15,294 nucleotides of DNA from Gallionellaceae bacterium (GTDB taxonomy: Bacteria; Pseudomonadota; Gammaproteobacteria; Burkholderiales; Gallionellaceae): contig JAKFXW010000052.1 of the NCBI GenBank assembly GCA_021731185.1, positions 1 to 15,294 on the forward strand, read 5' to 3'. The notes beneath the pieces are model-generated. The model was not told the origin of the DNA, ran no database searches, and was given only the letters and a program-made list of their open reading frames with translations. Both the position numbers and the translations under genes were made by a program. This document shows, piece after piece, positions 7,257 through 14,327 of this stretch. Position 1 is the stretch's first letter. Each line of letters opens with the position of its first letter.

Positions 7257-7778
7257 TTACATTGTCCCCTTGTGGGACTTATTCACAGGGCGAAACGGAG
7301 TTTTGATTTGCGGTAAATATCGAACAAGCTCATTCAATGCCAAGCGATAAACATCACGCTTGAATTCAATCACACCATCCATGTCAACCCAATAATTATT
7401 CCAGCGCCAGGCATCAAATTCAGGATGTTCCGATGCGCGCAAACTCACATCGCAATCTCGGCCAACCAAGCGCAGCAAAAACCAAATCTGCTTCTGCCCC
7501 TTGTAACTGCCCCTGTGTTCACGCTTAACCCAGTGTCCAGGAACTTCATAGCGCATCCATTCTCGCGTCCGCCCAAGCATCTGCACATGTGAAGACAACA
7601 GGCCAACCTCCTCCTGTAATTCCCGGTACATGGCCTGCTCGGGCGTTTCGCCATATTGAATGCCACCCTGCGGGAATTGCCATGAATCTTGTCGTACGCG
7701 CTTGCCCCAAAAGACCTGATTTCTAGCGTTAGTCAGAATAATGCCGACATTGGGGCGGTAACCATCACGGTCAACCAT
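7257..7778 (-). CDS. rppH: RNA pyrophosphohydrolase (Nudix)
   Basis: 173 aa from ATG at 7778, which gives the conserved start MVDRDGYRPNVGIIL; an in-frame GTG at 7787 is possible. RppH removes pyrophosphate from 5'-triphosphorylated RNA and so triggers decay. The Nudix box GGIQYGETPEQAMYRELQEEVGL-type motif spans residues 38-60, with catalytic Glu53, Glu56 and Glu57. WQFPQGG and the C-terminal FKRDVYRLALNEL segment are typical. The last six residues, SHKGTM, are encoded by the 18-bp repeat directly before TAA at 7257-7259, so the family C-terminus has been replaced or extended by the element. Confidence 0.96.
   Translation of the reverse strand: MVDRDGYRPNVGIILTNARNQVFWGKRVRQDSWQFPQGGIQYGETPEQAMYRELQEEVGLLSSHVQMLGRTREWMRYEVPGHWVKREHRGSYKGQKQIWFLLRLVGRDCDVSLRASEHPEFDAWRWNNYWVDMDGVIEFKRDVYRLALNELVRYLPQIKTPFRPVNKSHKGTM
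7260..7277 (+). repeat. 18-bp palindromic repeat (rppH C-terminus)
   Basis: CATTGTCCCCTTGTGGGA, identical to the first unit at 1832. It is read on the minus strand as SHKGTM and abuts the rppH stop codon. GTCCC-CTTGT-GGGAC can form a hairpin at the 3' end of the message. Confidence 0.95.
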
Positions 7779-8150
7779 CTTCGCCACCCATCCGGTAAAG
7801 TTATATGTCGTGCTATTTTTTCACATTTCGGGCCATATTGAAAGTCGTCCTCAAGAATTGAACCCACCGGCAATTCCGGGGTAATTCAAGGTATCTCAAA
7901 CTACTTGACCACTACGCTCGTTTGACAGCTTATTCACTAAATTATTTCTTTAATTATTCCCTAAATTCTACGTTGTAAATCGCATTGGAAATTCGTTGTT
8001 TCATTTTATACCTCCGCTTTGAGTTTATCAAAACGATCATATCTATTTCTCTCAAGATACCTCATTCACTTGTTAAATTAAAACCAAACATACATAATCA
8101 AAGCCGTTGTTCGCTATTAGTAGTTACTAAAAAATAATGATGGAGAGAAA
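7779..8150. other. gene-poor interval upstream of rppH and the Sel1 gene
   Basis: 372 bp with no intact gene longer than 20 codons. It must hold the divergent promoters of rppH (minus) and the Sel1-repeat gene (plus), but no strong -35/-10 pair stands out. A probable transposase fragment covers 7830-8004. The right part, 8010-8150, is A+T rich, ending in the GGAGAG ribosome binding site of the next gene. Confidence 0.6.
7830..8004 (-). pseudogene. probable transposase OrfA remnant
   Basis: A strong SD (GGAGGT) precedes ATG at 8004 on the minus strand. The reading frame gives MKQRISNAIYNVEFRE and then TAA (7956-7954). Continuing in the same frame through further stops, the segment SSLRYLELPRNCRWVQFL appears. 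'Y..EFRE' followed by a helix-turn-helix-like 'ARYLEL...W' block is the pattern of IS3-type OrfA N-termini. I infer a decayed insertion-sequence fragment. Inverted ends and OrfB are not seen. Confidence 0.35.
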
Positions 8151-8883
8151 ATGAAAAAAATACTTTTAGCATTAATGTTCTCAGTTGTGAGCAACACCCT
8201 CGTGTGGGCTGAAAGGTTTAAAGATACTGTATCCGCCTACCAAAAGCATGTCTTTAAAATTGCATTGCCATTATTTATAAATGCAGCACAGCAAGGGCAT
8301 GCCGATGTGCAATTCAACCTTGGGGTGGCATATGACGACGCACGATGAGTTTAAAGATGCTGTATCCGCCTATCAAAAGCAAGACTATAAAACTGCATTA
8401 CCATTATTTATAAATGCAGCACAGCAAGGGCATGCCGATGCCCAATTCAACCTTGGGGAGGTGTATAGCAACGGGGAAGGTGCTCCTCAAGATTATGCTG
8501 AGGCAGAGAGTTGGTATCGGCTGGCAGCACTGCAAGGGCATGCCAATGCACAATTCAACCTTGGGGTAATGTATGAAGACGGACAAGGTGTTCCTCAGGA
8601 TTATACTGAGGCAGAGAAGTGGTATCGACTAGCGGCACTGCAGGGTAATGTCGATGCGCAATTCAACCTTGGGGTAATGTTTGAAAACGGACAAGGTGTT
8701 CCTCAGGATTATGCACAAGCGCACTTATGGTTCAATCTTGCCGCAACTACTGGAGATGCCTCTGCAATTGAAGCGCGTGATATTGTGGCAGGCATGATGA
8801 CACCTAAACAAATTGAAGAGTCAAAAAAAATGGCGAGTGATTTCGTGTCTAACAGATTAAAGGCTGCATCTATTTGGGGGTAA
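8151..8883 (+). pseudogene. Sel1-repeat exported protein, frame broken by tandem duplication
   Basis: ATG at 8151 follows GGAGAG and starts a clear signal peptide (MKKILLALMFSVV, ending near VWA). The mature part begins FKDTVSAYQK...ALPLFINAAQQGHAD and stops at TGA 8346-8348. From 8349 the same FKDAVSAYQK...INAAQQGHADAQFNLG segment recurs in another frame and continues to TAA at 8881 with three 36-residue Sel1-like repeats (A-x-A-QFNLG...G-x-PQDY-x-A-x-WYRLAA). The two copies start 133 bp apart, so the duplication shifts the frame by one. Deleting one copy would fuse signal peptide and repeats into one protein of about 199 residues. Sel1 proteins act as periplasmic or secreted protein-binding scaffolds; the partner is unknown. 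As it stands only a 65-aa exported fragment is translated from the proper start. Confidence 0.8.
8216..8458 (+). repeat. 133-bp tandem duplication
   Basis: Copy one begins GTTTAAAGAT at 8216 and copy two at 8349. Similarity holds to CTTGGGG at 8325 and 8458 respectively, with about nine mismatches in 110 bp. The offset of 133 bp is not a multiple of three. Confidence 0.9.
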
Positions 8884-8988
8884 CGTGTAGTGATCAAGTA
8901 ATTTACTTCGGTACTGACAGCAATCAGCCTAGCTTAGGGGCAACAGATGCCACAAGCCGAGATTCAGTATTCACGCAATGACTCTAGA

Positions 8989-9327
8989 TCAAGGTCGGCA
9001 TTTGTACATTTCAAAAGTGCGCTTACCGAACTCTTGCGACTCACCCTTCACAACCGTATCTGCACCAACATCTACAGCAGCATTGCGTGCCATCTGGTAC
9101 AAATTAGCTTCCACCTCTTCGGCATTACGATTGATAAATCCAACTTTGGCAAGAACGCTGACAGTTCTTTTTCCTTTTAAACTACAGCCACCAATTTGAT
9201 TTGCCTCGGCCAGAGAAACTCTCTCTGCCCCTTCGTGTTCTCCAATCAATCTACTGGCGCACCCACTCAACACGGCTATTAACGGCAACATGACAGTGAT
9301 AACTAACATTCCTTTAGAAAATTGCAT
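8989..9327 (-). CDS. DUF4156 family lipoprotein
   Basis: 112 aa. Signal peptide with lipobox LSGC (lipidated Cys at residue 23), followed by the family features GGCSLKGKRTVSV, EEVEANLYQMARNAAVDVGAD, and a terminal EMYKCRP. It is probably an outer-membrane-anchored periplasmic lipoprotein; no function is established for the family. Two cysteines (about 48 and 110) could form a disulfide. AAGGGG lies 6 nt before ATG at 9327. It is convergent with the Sel1 gene, with about 105 bp between that show no clear terminator, and lies downstream of the export operon on the same strand. Confidence 0.85.
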   Translation of the reverse strand: MQFSKGMLVITVMLPLIAVLSGCASRLIGEHEGAERVSLAEANQIGGCSLKGKRTVSVLAKVGFINRNAEEVEANLYQMARNAAVDVGADTVVKGESQEFGKRTFEMYKCRP

Positions 9328-9465
9328 GGCAGCCCCTTATTTATTCTGTAAAATTATCTTGCGCGATGATTGTACTTTATATTCAGACCGGCTGATACTG
9401 GTTGGGGACAGGTCACTTTTTTCCGCAACATCTTCTGGACTCGCAATGCTTCACCCTCATGGCAA

Positions 9466-10665
9466 TCACTCGGTTCTTAACGCATTCACCGGATCCAATT
9501 TCGCTGCCATCCATGCGGGTACTACGCCCGCACCCAACCCAATCAACATGGAAATGAGCAGCGCGCCACTCACGTAGTTCCACGGCACTTGCACGGGCAG
9601 TGCTGGGAACAGGGCCTGCAGCAGCCAGGCAATCAATCCGCCGACTGACAATCCCACTGTGCCACCCAATAGGGATAATCCGGCGGACTCGATCAAGAAT
9701 AAAGTGCGTATACCCGCGCGCGTGGTACCCAGCGCTTTTAACAAACCAATTTCTGCTACGCGTTCGTTTACGGAAATGTGCATCAGGGTGATGATGCCGA
9801 CCGTGCCGACCAGCAGCGAAATGCCGCCGAGCGCGGCGACTGCGAAGGTGAGTACATCCAGCACGGTGGATAGGGTGGAGAGCATTTGCTGTTGCGGGGT
9901 GATGGAAAAATCTTCGCGGCCATGTCGCGCCAATAGTATGCGTTTAATATTTTCCACAACGGTTTTTACCGGGGTGCCGGGGCGGTAGATCACGTGCGCT
10001 TCCATCACGCCTGCGCGGTTGAATAATTCCAGCGCGCGTGCGGTGGGGATGTATACGGTATCGTCCAGATCAAGTCCGAGCGTTTGCCCTTTTGAAGCCA
10101 TCACGCCGATGACGCGAAAGCGATTGTGGCCGATTTGAATGACTGCGCCCAATGGATTTTCTGCGCCAAATAATTCCTGCCGTGCTTTTGATCCAAGTAC
10201 GGCAAACGCACGCGCAGATGCTGCGCTGTCTGCGGGCAGGAAGCTGCCTGTCGCCAGACGCATACTGAAGGCGCGCGCAAAATCTGCACCTTCACCCAGC
10301 ACTATGACGCGGCGGCTTTTATTGCCGACCCGTATTTCGGAATTGCCAGTGACTCCGCCGTTGATGTAGAGCGCATTCGGCACGGCACGGAGTGCCTCCA
10401 CATCATCCAGCGTGAGTGGACGAGTGGTGCCGATTGCGCCGAGTGAGCCACCCCGTGTTCGTGCTTTACCGGGACTGATGTTGATGATGTTGGTGCCGAA
10501 TTGCGAGAACTCGGTCAGCACAAATTGATGGATGCCTTCGCCGATTGCCGTTAATAAAATGACTGCGGCAATGCCAACCGCGATGCCGCCTGCCGAGAGT
10601 GCGGTGCGCGTTTTATGTGCGGTGAGGGCGCGCCAGGAAAATCGAAAGCTGTCGGCTAATTTCAT
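9466..10665 (-). CDS. MacB-type ABC transporter permease (second)
   Basis: 399 aa from ATG at 10665, 7 nt after the stop of the preceding permease; upstream in-frame extension runs into the end of that gene and is not used. Architecture: N-terminal membrane span (TALSAGGIAVGIAAVILLTAI), a large periplasmic MacB_PCD domain (about 50-260), then three C-terminal spans of the FtsX domain with INERVAEIGLLKALG-type coupling motif and the conserved ending DPVNALR. Such permeases use ATP hydrolysis on the cytoplasmic side to drive a periplasmic mechanotransmission that pushes substrates through a TolC-type channel. No strong SD, so translation is likely coupled to the gene before it. Confidence 0.92.
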   Translation of the reverse strand: MKLADSFRFSWRALTAHKTRTALSAGGIAVGIAAVILLTAIGEGIHQFVLTEFSQFGTNIINISPGKARTRGGSLGAIGTTRPLTLDDVEALRAVPNALYINGGVTGNSEIRVGNKSRRVIVLGEGADFARAFSMRLATGSFLPADSAASARAFAVLGSKARQELFGAENPLGAVIQIGHNRFRVIGVMASKGQTLGLDLDDTVYIPTARALELFNRAGVMEAHVIYRPGTPVKTVVENIKRILLARHGREDFSITPQQQMLSTLSTVLDVLTFAVAALGGISLLVGTVGIITLMHISVNERVAEIGLLKALGTTRAGIRTLFLIESAGLSLLGGTVGLSVGGLIAWLLQALFPALPVQVPWNYVSGALLISMLIGLGAGVVPAWMAAKLDPVNALRTE

Positions 10666-10672
10666 ATGAACA

Positions 10673-11875
10673 TTATCTGCGCGACAACGCCAACACCGGA
10701 TTGAGCCGTGCCGCTTTGCTGGCAGGCAGGATGCTGGCGGCGATGCCGGTAACCAGCGCGGTGGCGATTGCTGCAAGGCTCGCCCAAATGGGCGGATAGG
10801 CGGGGAGTTGCGGATAGGCGAGGCGTAATCCGAGGCTGCCCAGATAGCCCAGAATTATGCCGACGACGGCACCGGCTACGGCCAGCCACAGGGTTTCCAG
10901 CAAAAATAAATTGCGTATGTCGGTATGCGTTGCGCCGATGGCTTTGAGCAAACCGATTTCGGTGGTGCGCTGGCTGACTGCTACCAGCATCACGTTCATT
11001 ACCAGTATGCCCGCTACCGCCAGGCTGATTGCGGCAATGCCGGATACTGCCAATGTGAGTGCGCGCAAAATTTTATCGAAGGTTGCCAATATGGCATCTT
11101 GCCCGATGATGGTGACATCTTCTTCGCCGTCGTGTCGCAGCTTGAGTGCAGCGCGGATAACCTTTTTGGTTGGCTCAATGGCACTACGACTTTCAGCCTC
11201 GACCATGATGCGAAACAGCGATTGCGTGTTGAACAATGCCTGTGCATGATCGATAGGAATGAGCACAAGTTCGTCGGTGTTGATGCCCATGCTTTCACCC
11301 TGCATTGCAAAAATGCCTGCCACGCGAAAGCGACGATCGCCCAGTCGAATGCGCTGGCCGAGTGCATTGCCTTGTGGAAATAATTCATGGGCAATCTTTG
11401 CGCCCAGCACAGCCTCGGCGGGATTGGGGCCGTTGTCAGCGGTGAATGAACCTTGCGCTAAACGCATTCTACGTATGGCGATCAAACTGGCAGTGCTGCC
11501 CGCCAATGTTACTTCGCGCAACAGGCCGCCCGCGCTGATTTCGGAAAGGCCGACATTGAGTGGCGCAAAGCGGCGCACGCCGGGCAGGGCAGTCAAACTG
11601 GCGGCATCATCAAGCGTGAGATCGCGTGGCGTTTCGCCAACCAGTGCGCCTATAAATCCACCAGCCGTTTCTGAACGTCCCGGTATGATGATGATGAGAT
11701 TGGTGCCCAGTGCGGCAAATTGATTCATTACAAAACGGCGCGCGCCTTCGCCCAGCGCGGTTAACACCACCACCGCTGCCACGCCCAGCGCCATTGCCAG
11801 CAATATCAAAATTGCACGCAGACGATAACTGACCACGGTGCGGAAGGAGAGGATGAATGCGTCCTGCCTAGTCAT
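10673..11875 (-). CDS. MacB-type ABC transporter permease (first)
   Basis: 400 aa with the same plan as its neighbour: an N-terminal span (ILILLAMALGVAAVVVLTAL), periplasmic domain starting with GTNLIIIIPGR, and three C-terminal spans containing QRTTEIGLLKAIGA, ending NPVLALS. It is clearly paralogous to the downstream permease but not a recent copy. Its ATG overlaps the end of the ATPase gene by 8 nt and has GGAGGTG upstream, so expression is coupled. Having two non-identical permeases suggests a heterodimeric pump, unlike classical MacB, in which ATPase and permease are fused and homodimeric. Confidence 0.93.
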   Translation of the reverse strand: MTRQDAFILSFRTVVSYRLRAILILLAMALGVAAVVVLTALGEGARRFVMNQFAALGTNLIIIIPGRSETAGGFIGALVGETPRDLTLDDAASLTALPGVRRFAPLNVGLSEISAGGLLREVTLAGSTASLIAIRRMRLAQGSFTADNGPNPAEAVLGAKIAHELFPQGNALGQRIRLGDRRFRVAGIFAMQGESMGINTDELVLIPIDHAQALFNTQSLFRIMVEAESRSAIEPTKKVIRAALKLRHDGEEDVTIIGQDAILATFDKILRALTLAVSGIAAISLAVAGILVMNVMLVAVSQRTTEIGLLKAIGATHTDIRNLFLLETLWLAVAGAVVGIILGYLGSLGLRLAYPQLPAYPPIWASLAAIATALVTGIAASILPASKAARLNPVLALSRR

Positions 11876-12536
11876 CGCTCACCACCTCCCCGTCGCGCAT
11901 TTGAATTTTTCGGTGCGCGCGCGCGCCAATTTCGCGATCATGCGTGACGGTGATGATGGTGGTGCCCTGATGATGCAGATTTTCCAGCAGGGCGATCACT
12001 TCCGCGCCAGTTTTGTGATCGAGGTTGCCTGTGGGTTCATCCGCCAGCAGCACTGCCGGATTGAGGATGGTGGCGCGGGCAATGGCGACGCGTTGCCGCT
12101 GTCCGCCAGAAAGTTCGGATGGTCGATGATCGGCGCGTTCAAGCAAATTGGTTTGTTGCAATATCGCCTGCACTCTTTTTTTACGCTCGGCACTGGGGAT
12201 GCCGTCGAGAATGAGCGGCAACTCGATATTTTCAGCAGCAGTGAGGCGTGGAATCAGGTGAAAAGATTGAAAAATAAAACCGATGCGTTCGCGTCTAACC
12301 CGTGCCTGATCGGTTTCTGAGAGCGAGGTGACATCAATATTTTCCAGCAGGTAAGTGCCGCTGGTAGGTTGATCGAGCAGACCGATTAAATTCAACAGTG
12401 TCGATTTGCCCGAACCCGATGGCCCCATCACCGACACATATGCGCCGGGCGCAATGGTGAGATTGATGTTGTTGAGCGCTCGCACTTCCTGATCTCCCAT
12501 GGTGAAGATGCGAGAGATGGCAGTGAGGGCGATCAT
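11868..12536 (-). CDS. MacB/LolD-type ABC transporter ATP-binding protein
   Basis: 222 aa, a complete stand-alone nucleotide-binding domain. Walker A GPSGSGKST (38-46), Q-loop Gln90 in FIFQSFHLIPRL, signature LSGGQRQ (142-148), Walker B VLLADEPTGNLD (162-173) and switch His199 in TVTHD. The LIPRLTAAENIELPL segment is typical of the MacB/LolD/FtsE group. It powers the two permeases encoded directly downstream. AGGAAAT, overlapping the stop of the upstream membrane fusion protein gene, serves as SD for ATG 12536. Confidence 0.95.
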   Translation of the reverse strand: MIALTAISRIFTMGDQEVRALNNINLTIAPGAYVSVMGPSGSGKSTLLNLIGLLDQPTSGTYLLENIDVTSLSETDQARVRRERIGFIFQSFHLIPRLTAAENIELPLILDGIPSAERKKRVQAILQQTNLLERADHRPSELSGGQRQRVAIARATILNPAVLLADEPTGNLDHKTGAEVIALLENLHHQGTTIITVTHDREIGARAHRKIQMRDGEVVSDD

Positions 12537-12548
12537 GTGTGTGATTTC

Positions 12549-13703
12549 CTATTTGACCTTGGCTTGGGCGGCAACACCTGCCTTAATGGCCTCATTTTCA
12601 AAGCTCTTGACCACCTGTTCGCCAAGCTTCAGCCCTTCGCGGATTTCGGTGTAAGCCCAGTTGGACAGGCCGGGAGTGAAAGTTTTTTCGAGCAGCTTGT
12701 CGCCATCAGCCGCCAGCGTCAATACTTTGCTGCCTTCTTGTATCGCCTGTGTAGGCAAACGCAAAGCCGAGTCACGAGACTCCAGAATAATCTCCACATC
12801 GGCGCTGTAACCTGCCAGCAGATTTTTGGGAACGTCGGTCAGCGTGCTGAATTCCACTTCGACATCTACAGTGCGAGCCTGCTTCTCTATTTCTGTTACA
12901 TAAGGTGCGATGCGCTTAACCTTGCCAGCAAACGATTTTCCGGGCAGGGCATCGAGCGCGATGCGCGCCAGCATGCCGGGTTTAATTTTAGGCGCATCGA
13001 TTTCATCCATCGGCGCGGTTACGTACAGGCAACTATCATCGATCAGATCAACTGCTGGTGGTGTGGGAATGCCAGGCGGAGAGGGTGTGGTGAATTCGCC
13101 CACTTCGCCAGTGACCCGCGCGACCACTCCGGCAAAGGGCGCAGTTAAAATAGTGCGATCCAGCCCCGCTTGCGCCACGCTGATCTGGCTTTGCGAGCGC
13201 TTTACATCGGCGATGGATGCATTACACGCGGCTTGTTGGGCGTTGGCTTTGGCGCGTAATTCATCAACGCGTTGCGGACTGATGAAGCCTGTGGCGGCAA
13301 GTTTTTCGGTTCTCCTGGCTTCGCTGTGCGCATTCTCTGCGAGTATGCAGGCTTGATGTTGATGCTCTTTGACCGTTGTGGACTGGTTGCGCGCAAGTTC
13401 AGCCTGCGCGAAAAAATCGCGATTCCACAATGCCAATAGCTTTTGCCCAGCCTTGACGCGATCCCCTTCCTTGACCCATATATGTGAAATTTGCCCACCC
13501 ATGGGCAATGCTAACTTTGCTCGGCGACAGGCTTCCACCGTGCCTGCGCGCGTGTTGACTACGGTCGACTCAACCAAACCATGATCGACGGTGGCAAGGC
13601 TCACCTCTATCGGCTTAGGGCGTGTCAGTGCCCACACTGCAATACCTATCAGTAGCAAGACAGCGAGGGTGAGTGTGATTTTTACTGAAATAGTGCGAGG
13701 AAT
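12549..13703 (-). CDS. MacA-like periplasmic membrane fusion protein
   Basis: HlyD/RND-type adaptor linking the inner-membrane ABC permeases to an outer-membrane channel. An N-terminal membrane anchor is followed by a first lipoyl half (GGQISHIWVKEGDRVKAGQKLL), an alpha-helical hairpin (about 90-160, rich in Ala/Gln), the second lipoyl half (LTAPFAGVVARVTGEVGEF), a beta-barrel (IKPGMLARIALDALPGKSFAGKV) and the membrane-proximal domain (LRLPTQAIQEG). No ATG, GTG or CTG gives a complete anchor. TTG at 13658 would cut the anchor in half. The frame stays open to an ATT at 13703 that has AAGGAG 6 nt upstream and gives PRTISVKITLTLAVLLLIG, a full membrane segment. I therefore place the start at ATT 13703 (384 aa), with TTG 13658 (369 aa) as the alternative. 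First gene of the operon; ATPase gene follows after 12 nt. Confidence 0.9.
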   Translation of the reverse strand: MPRTISVKITLTLAVLLLIGIAVWALTRPKPIEVSLATVDHGLVESTVVNTRAGTVEACRRAKLALPMGGQISHIWVKEGDRVKAGQKLLALWNRDFFAQAELARNQSTTVKEHQHQACILAENAHSEARRTEKLAATGFISPQRVDELRAKANAQQAACNASIADVKRSQSQISVAQAGLDRTILTAPFAGVVARVTGEVGEFTTPSPPGIPTPPAVDLIDDSCLYVTAPMDEIDAPKIKPGMLARIALDALPGKSFAGKVKRIAPYVTEIEKQARTVDVEVEFSTLTDVPKNLLAGYSADVEIILESRDSALRLPTQAIQEGSKVLTLAADGDKLLEKTFTPGLSNWAYTEIREGLKLGEQVVKSFENEAIKAGVAAQAKVK

Positions 13704-13839
13704 GATCGACTCCTTCTATTCGGTGAGGGTTGCCGACGATGCTTAAATTTATCAACGGTGAAGCAATATATTACACCGATAGATGTGGTGGATGAACGCA
13801 AATATGTTTGTGTAAGCGGGGAGAGGTACTGATGGTGCT

Positions 13840-13857
13840 CGGAGTCGGAGTCGGAGT
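13840..13857 (+). repeat. hexanucleotide tandem repeat (CGGAGT)3
   Basis: Three perfect copies of CGGAGT directly abut the CRISPR-repeat-like fragment at 13857. Confidence 0.9.
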
Positions 13858-13881
13858 CTCTCACCCCGGATGCGCTACAAT
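13857..13881 (+). repeat. stray fragment of the CRISPR repeat
   Basis: 25 bp matching the 3' two-thirds of the array repeat (TCTCTCACCCCGGATGC then CTACAAT) with one mismatch at 13874 (G for T). Orientation is the same as the array 1.2 kb away. The 5' part of the repeat is missing and replaced by the CGGAGT tract. On the opposite strand it could be read as an anti-repeat, but the GGAGCTACAAC half and the following tracrRNA hairpins are absent. Confidence 0.8.
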
Positions 13882-14028
13882 GCAGCTTGGCAGCTACCAG
13901 TGCAGCCCCCTGTTGTGACTGCACAGGAGTTGACAACATGCCAACACAGTCCAGCCATCTGCGGCATATTGCCGCGCAAATTCCAAACCAATGCCACGAT
14001 TGGCGCCAGTAATTAAAACAGTTTTCAT
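13882..14028 (-). pseudogene. short-chain dehydrogenase/reductase, truncated N-terminus
   Basis: ATG at 14028 on the minus strand starts MKTVLITGANRGIGLEFA, the Rossmann NAD(P)-binding motif TGxxxGIG of SDR enzymes, and continues RQYAADGWTVLACC. The frame then runs into TAG at 13896-13894. A shift in the region of about 13917-13935 restores SDR-like sequence (TPVQSQQGAALVAAKL). Homology stops where the CRISPR-repeat fragment begins at 13881. Only about 48 of some 230-250 residues remain, lacking the YxxxK active site, so it is dead. The substrate of the ancestor cannot be inferred. Confidence 0.75.
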
Positions 14029-14185
14029 TCGTTAAACTCTTAAATTGACCTGACCAATAAAATATTGCTACGCCTAAGTATTTAGCAAACATACTAAAAT
14101 GATCAGCATACTTTATCAAACAGCTCGAGTGGGTAGCAGGCAATGCAGTGGAAATTAAGAGCGGAAGAAAAATAATGAAGTTAAA

Positions 14186-14216
14186 GCACACGGAGAAATG
14201 AACAGCCATACTTTGC
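14186..14216 (+). repeat. 31-bp direct repeat, copy 1
   Basis: Shares 28 of 31 positions with 15008-15038, including GAGAAATGAACAGCCATA without mismatch, in the same orientation. Confidence 0.85.
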
Positions 14217-14305
14217 GTAATTAGGCTTGATTATATCTCTAGGGGCGTTGTGACTGGAACCATAATCTTGCTGGCATCTGATGCAATTACACAAGCCTGA
14301 CCCGC

Positions 14306-14327
14306 CTCCTTTACTGCACTAAAGGAG
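14306..14327. other. hairpin over the hicA stop codon
   Basis: CTCCTTTA (14306-14313) and TAAAGGAG (14320-14327) form a perfect 8-bp inverted repeat with a 6-nt loop, spanning the end of hicA. No strong T-run follows on the minus strand, so termination by it would be weak. Confidence 0.5.

Larger units (their letters stand above)
13704..14318. other. decayed accessory stretch upstream of the export operon
   Basis: 615 bp without an intact gene. It holds the promoter region of the export operon, a (CGGAGT)3 tract at 13840-13857, a fragment of the CRISPR repeat at 13857-13881, a truncated SDR gene (13882-14028), and a 31-bp direct repeat shared with the CRISPR leader (14186-14216). The 175-codon minus-strand ORF across 13682-14209 reads these parts out of frame and is not a real gene. 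Confidence 0.7.

Noticed and set aside
7858..7889. TTGAA...TTCAA inverted repeat around CCGG-CAATT-CCGG as an IS end or operator
   Set aside because: Pairing is broken in the middle and the stretch lies inside the transposase-like remnant frame; it is not strong enough to stand alone.
9600..11723. Several plus-strand ORFs of 60-150 codons opposite the permease genes
   Set aside because: They are antisense shadows of GC-rich coding sequence, with Ser/Arg/Ala-rich products and no ribosome binding sites.
13700..13881. Minus-strand tracrRNA with the 25-bp repeat fragment as anti-repeat
   Set aside because: The half that should pair with GTTGTAGCTCCC is missing, replaced by CGGAGT repeats, and no tracrRNA-like hairpins or terminator follow.
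13682..14209. 175-codon minus-strand ORF with a hydrophobic, signal-like N-terminus
   Set aside because: No ribosome binding site; it crosses the SDR fragment in the wrong frame and reads through the CRISPR-repeat piece, so it is a chance ORF over decayed DNA.
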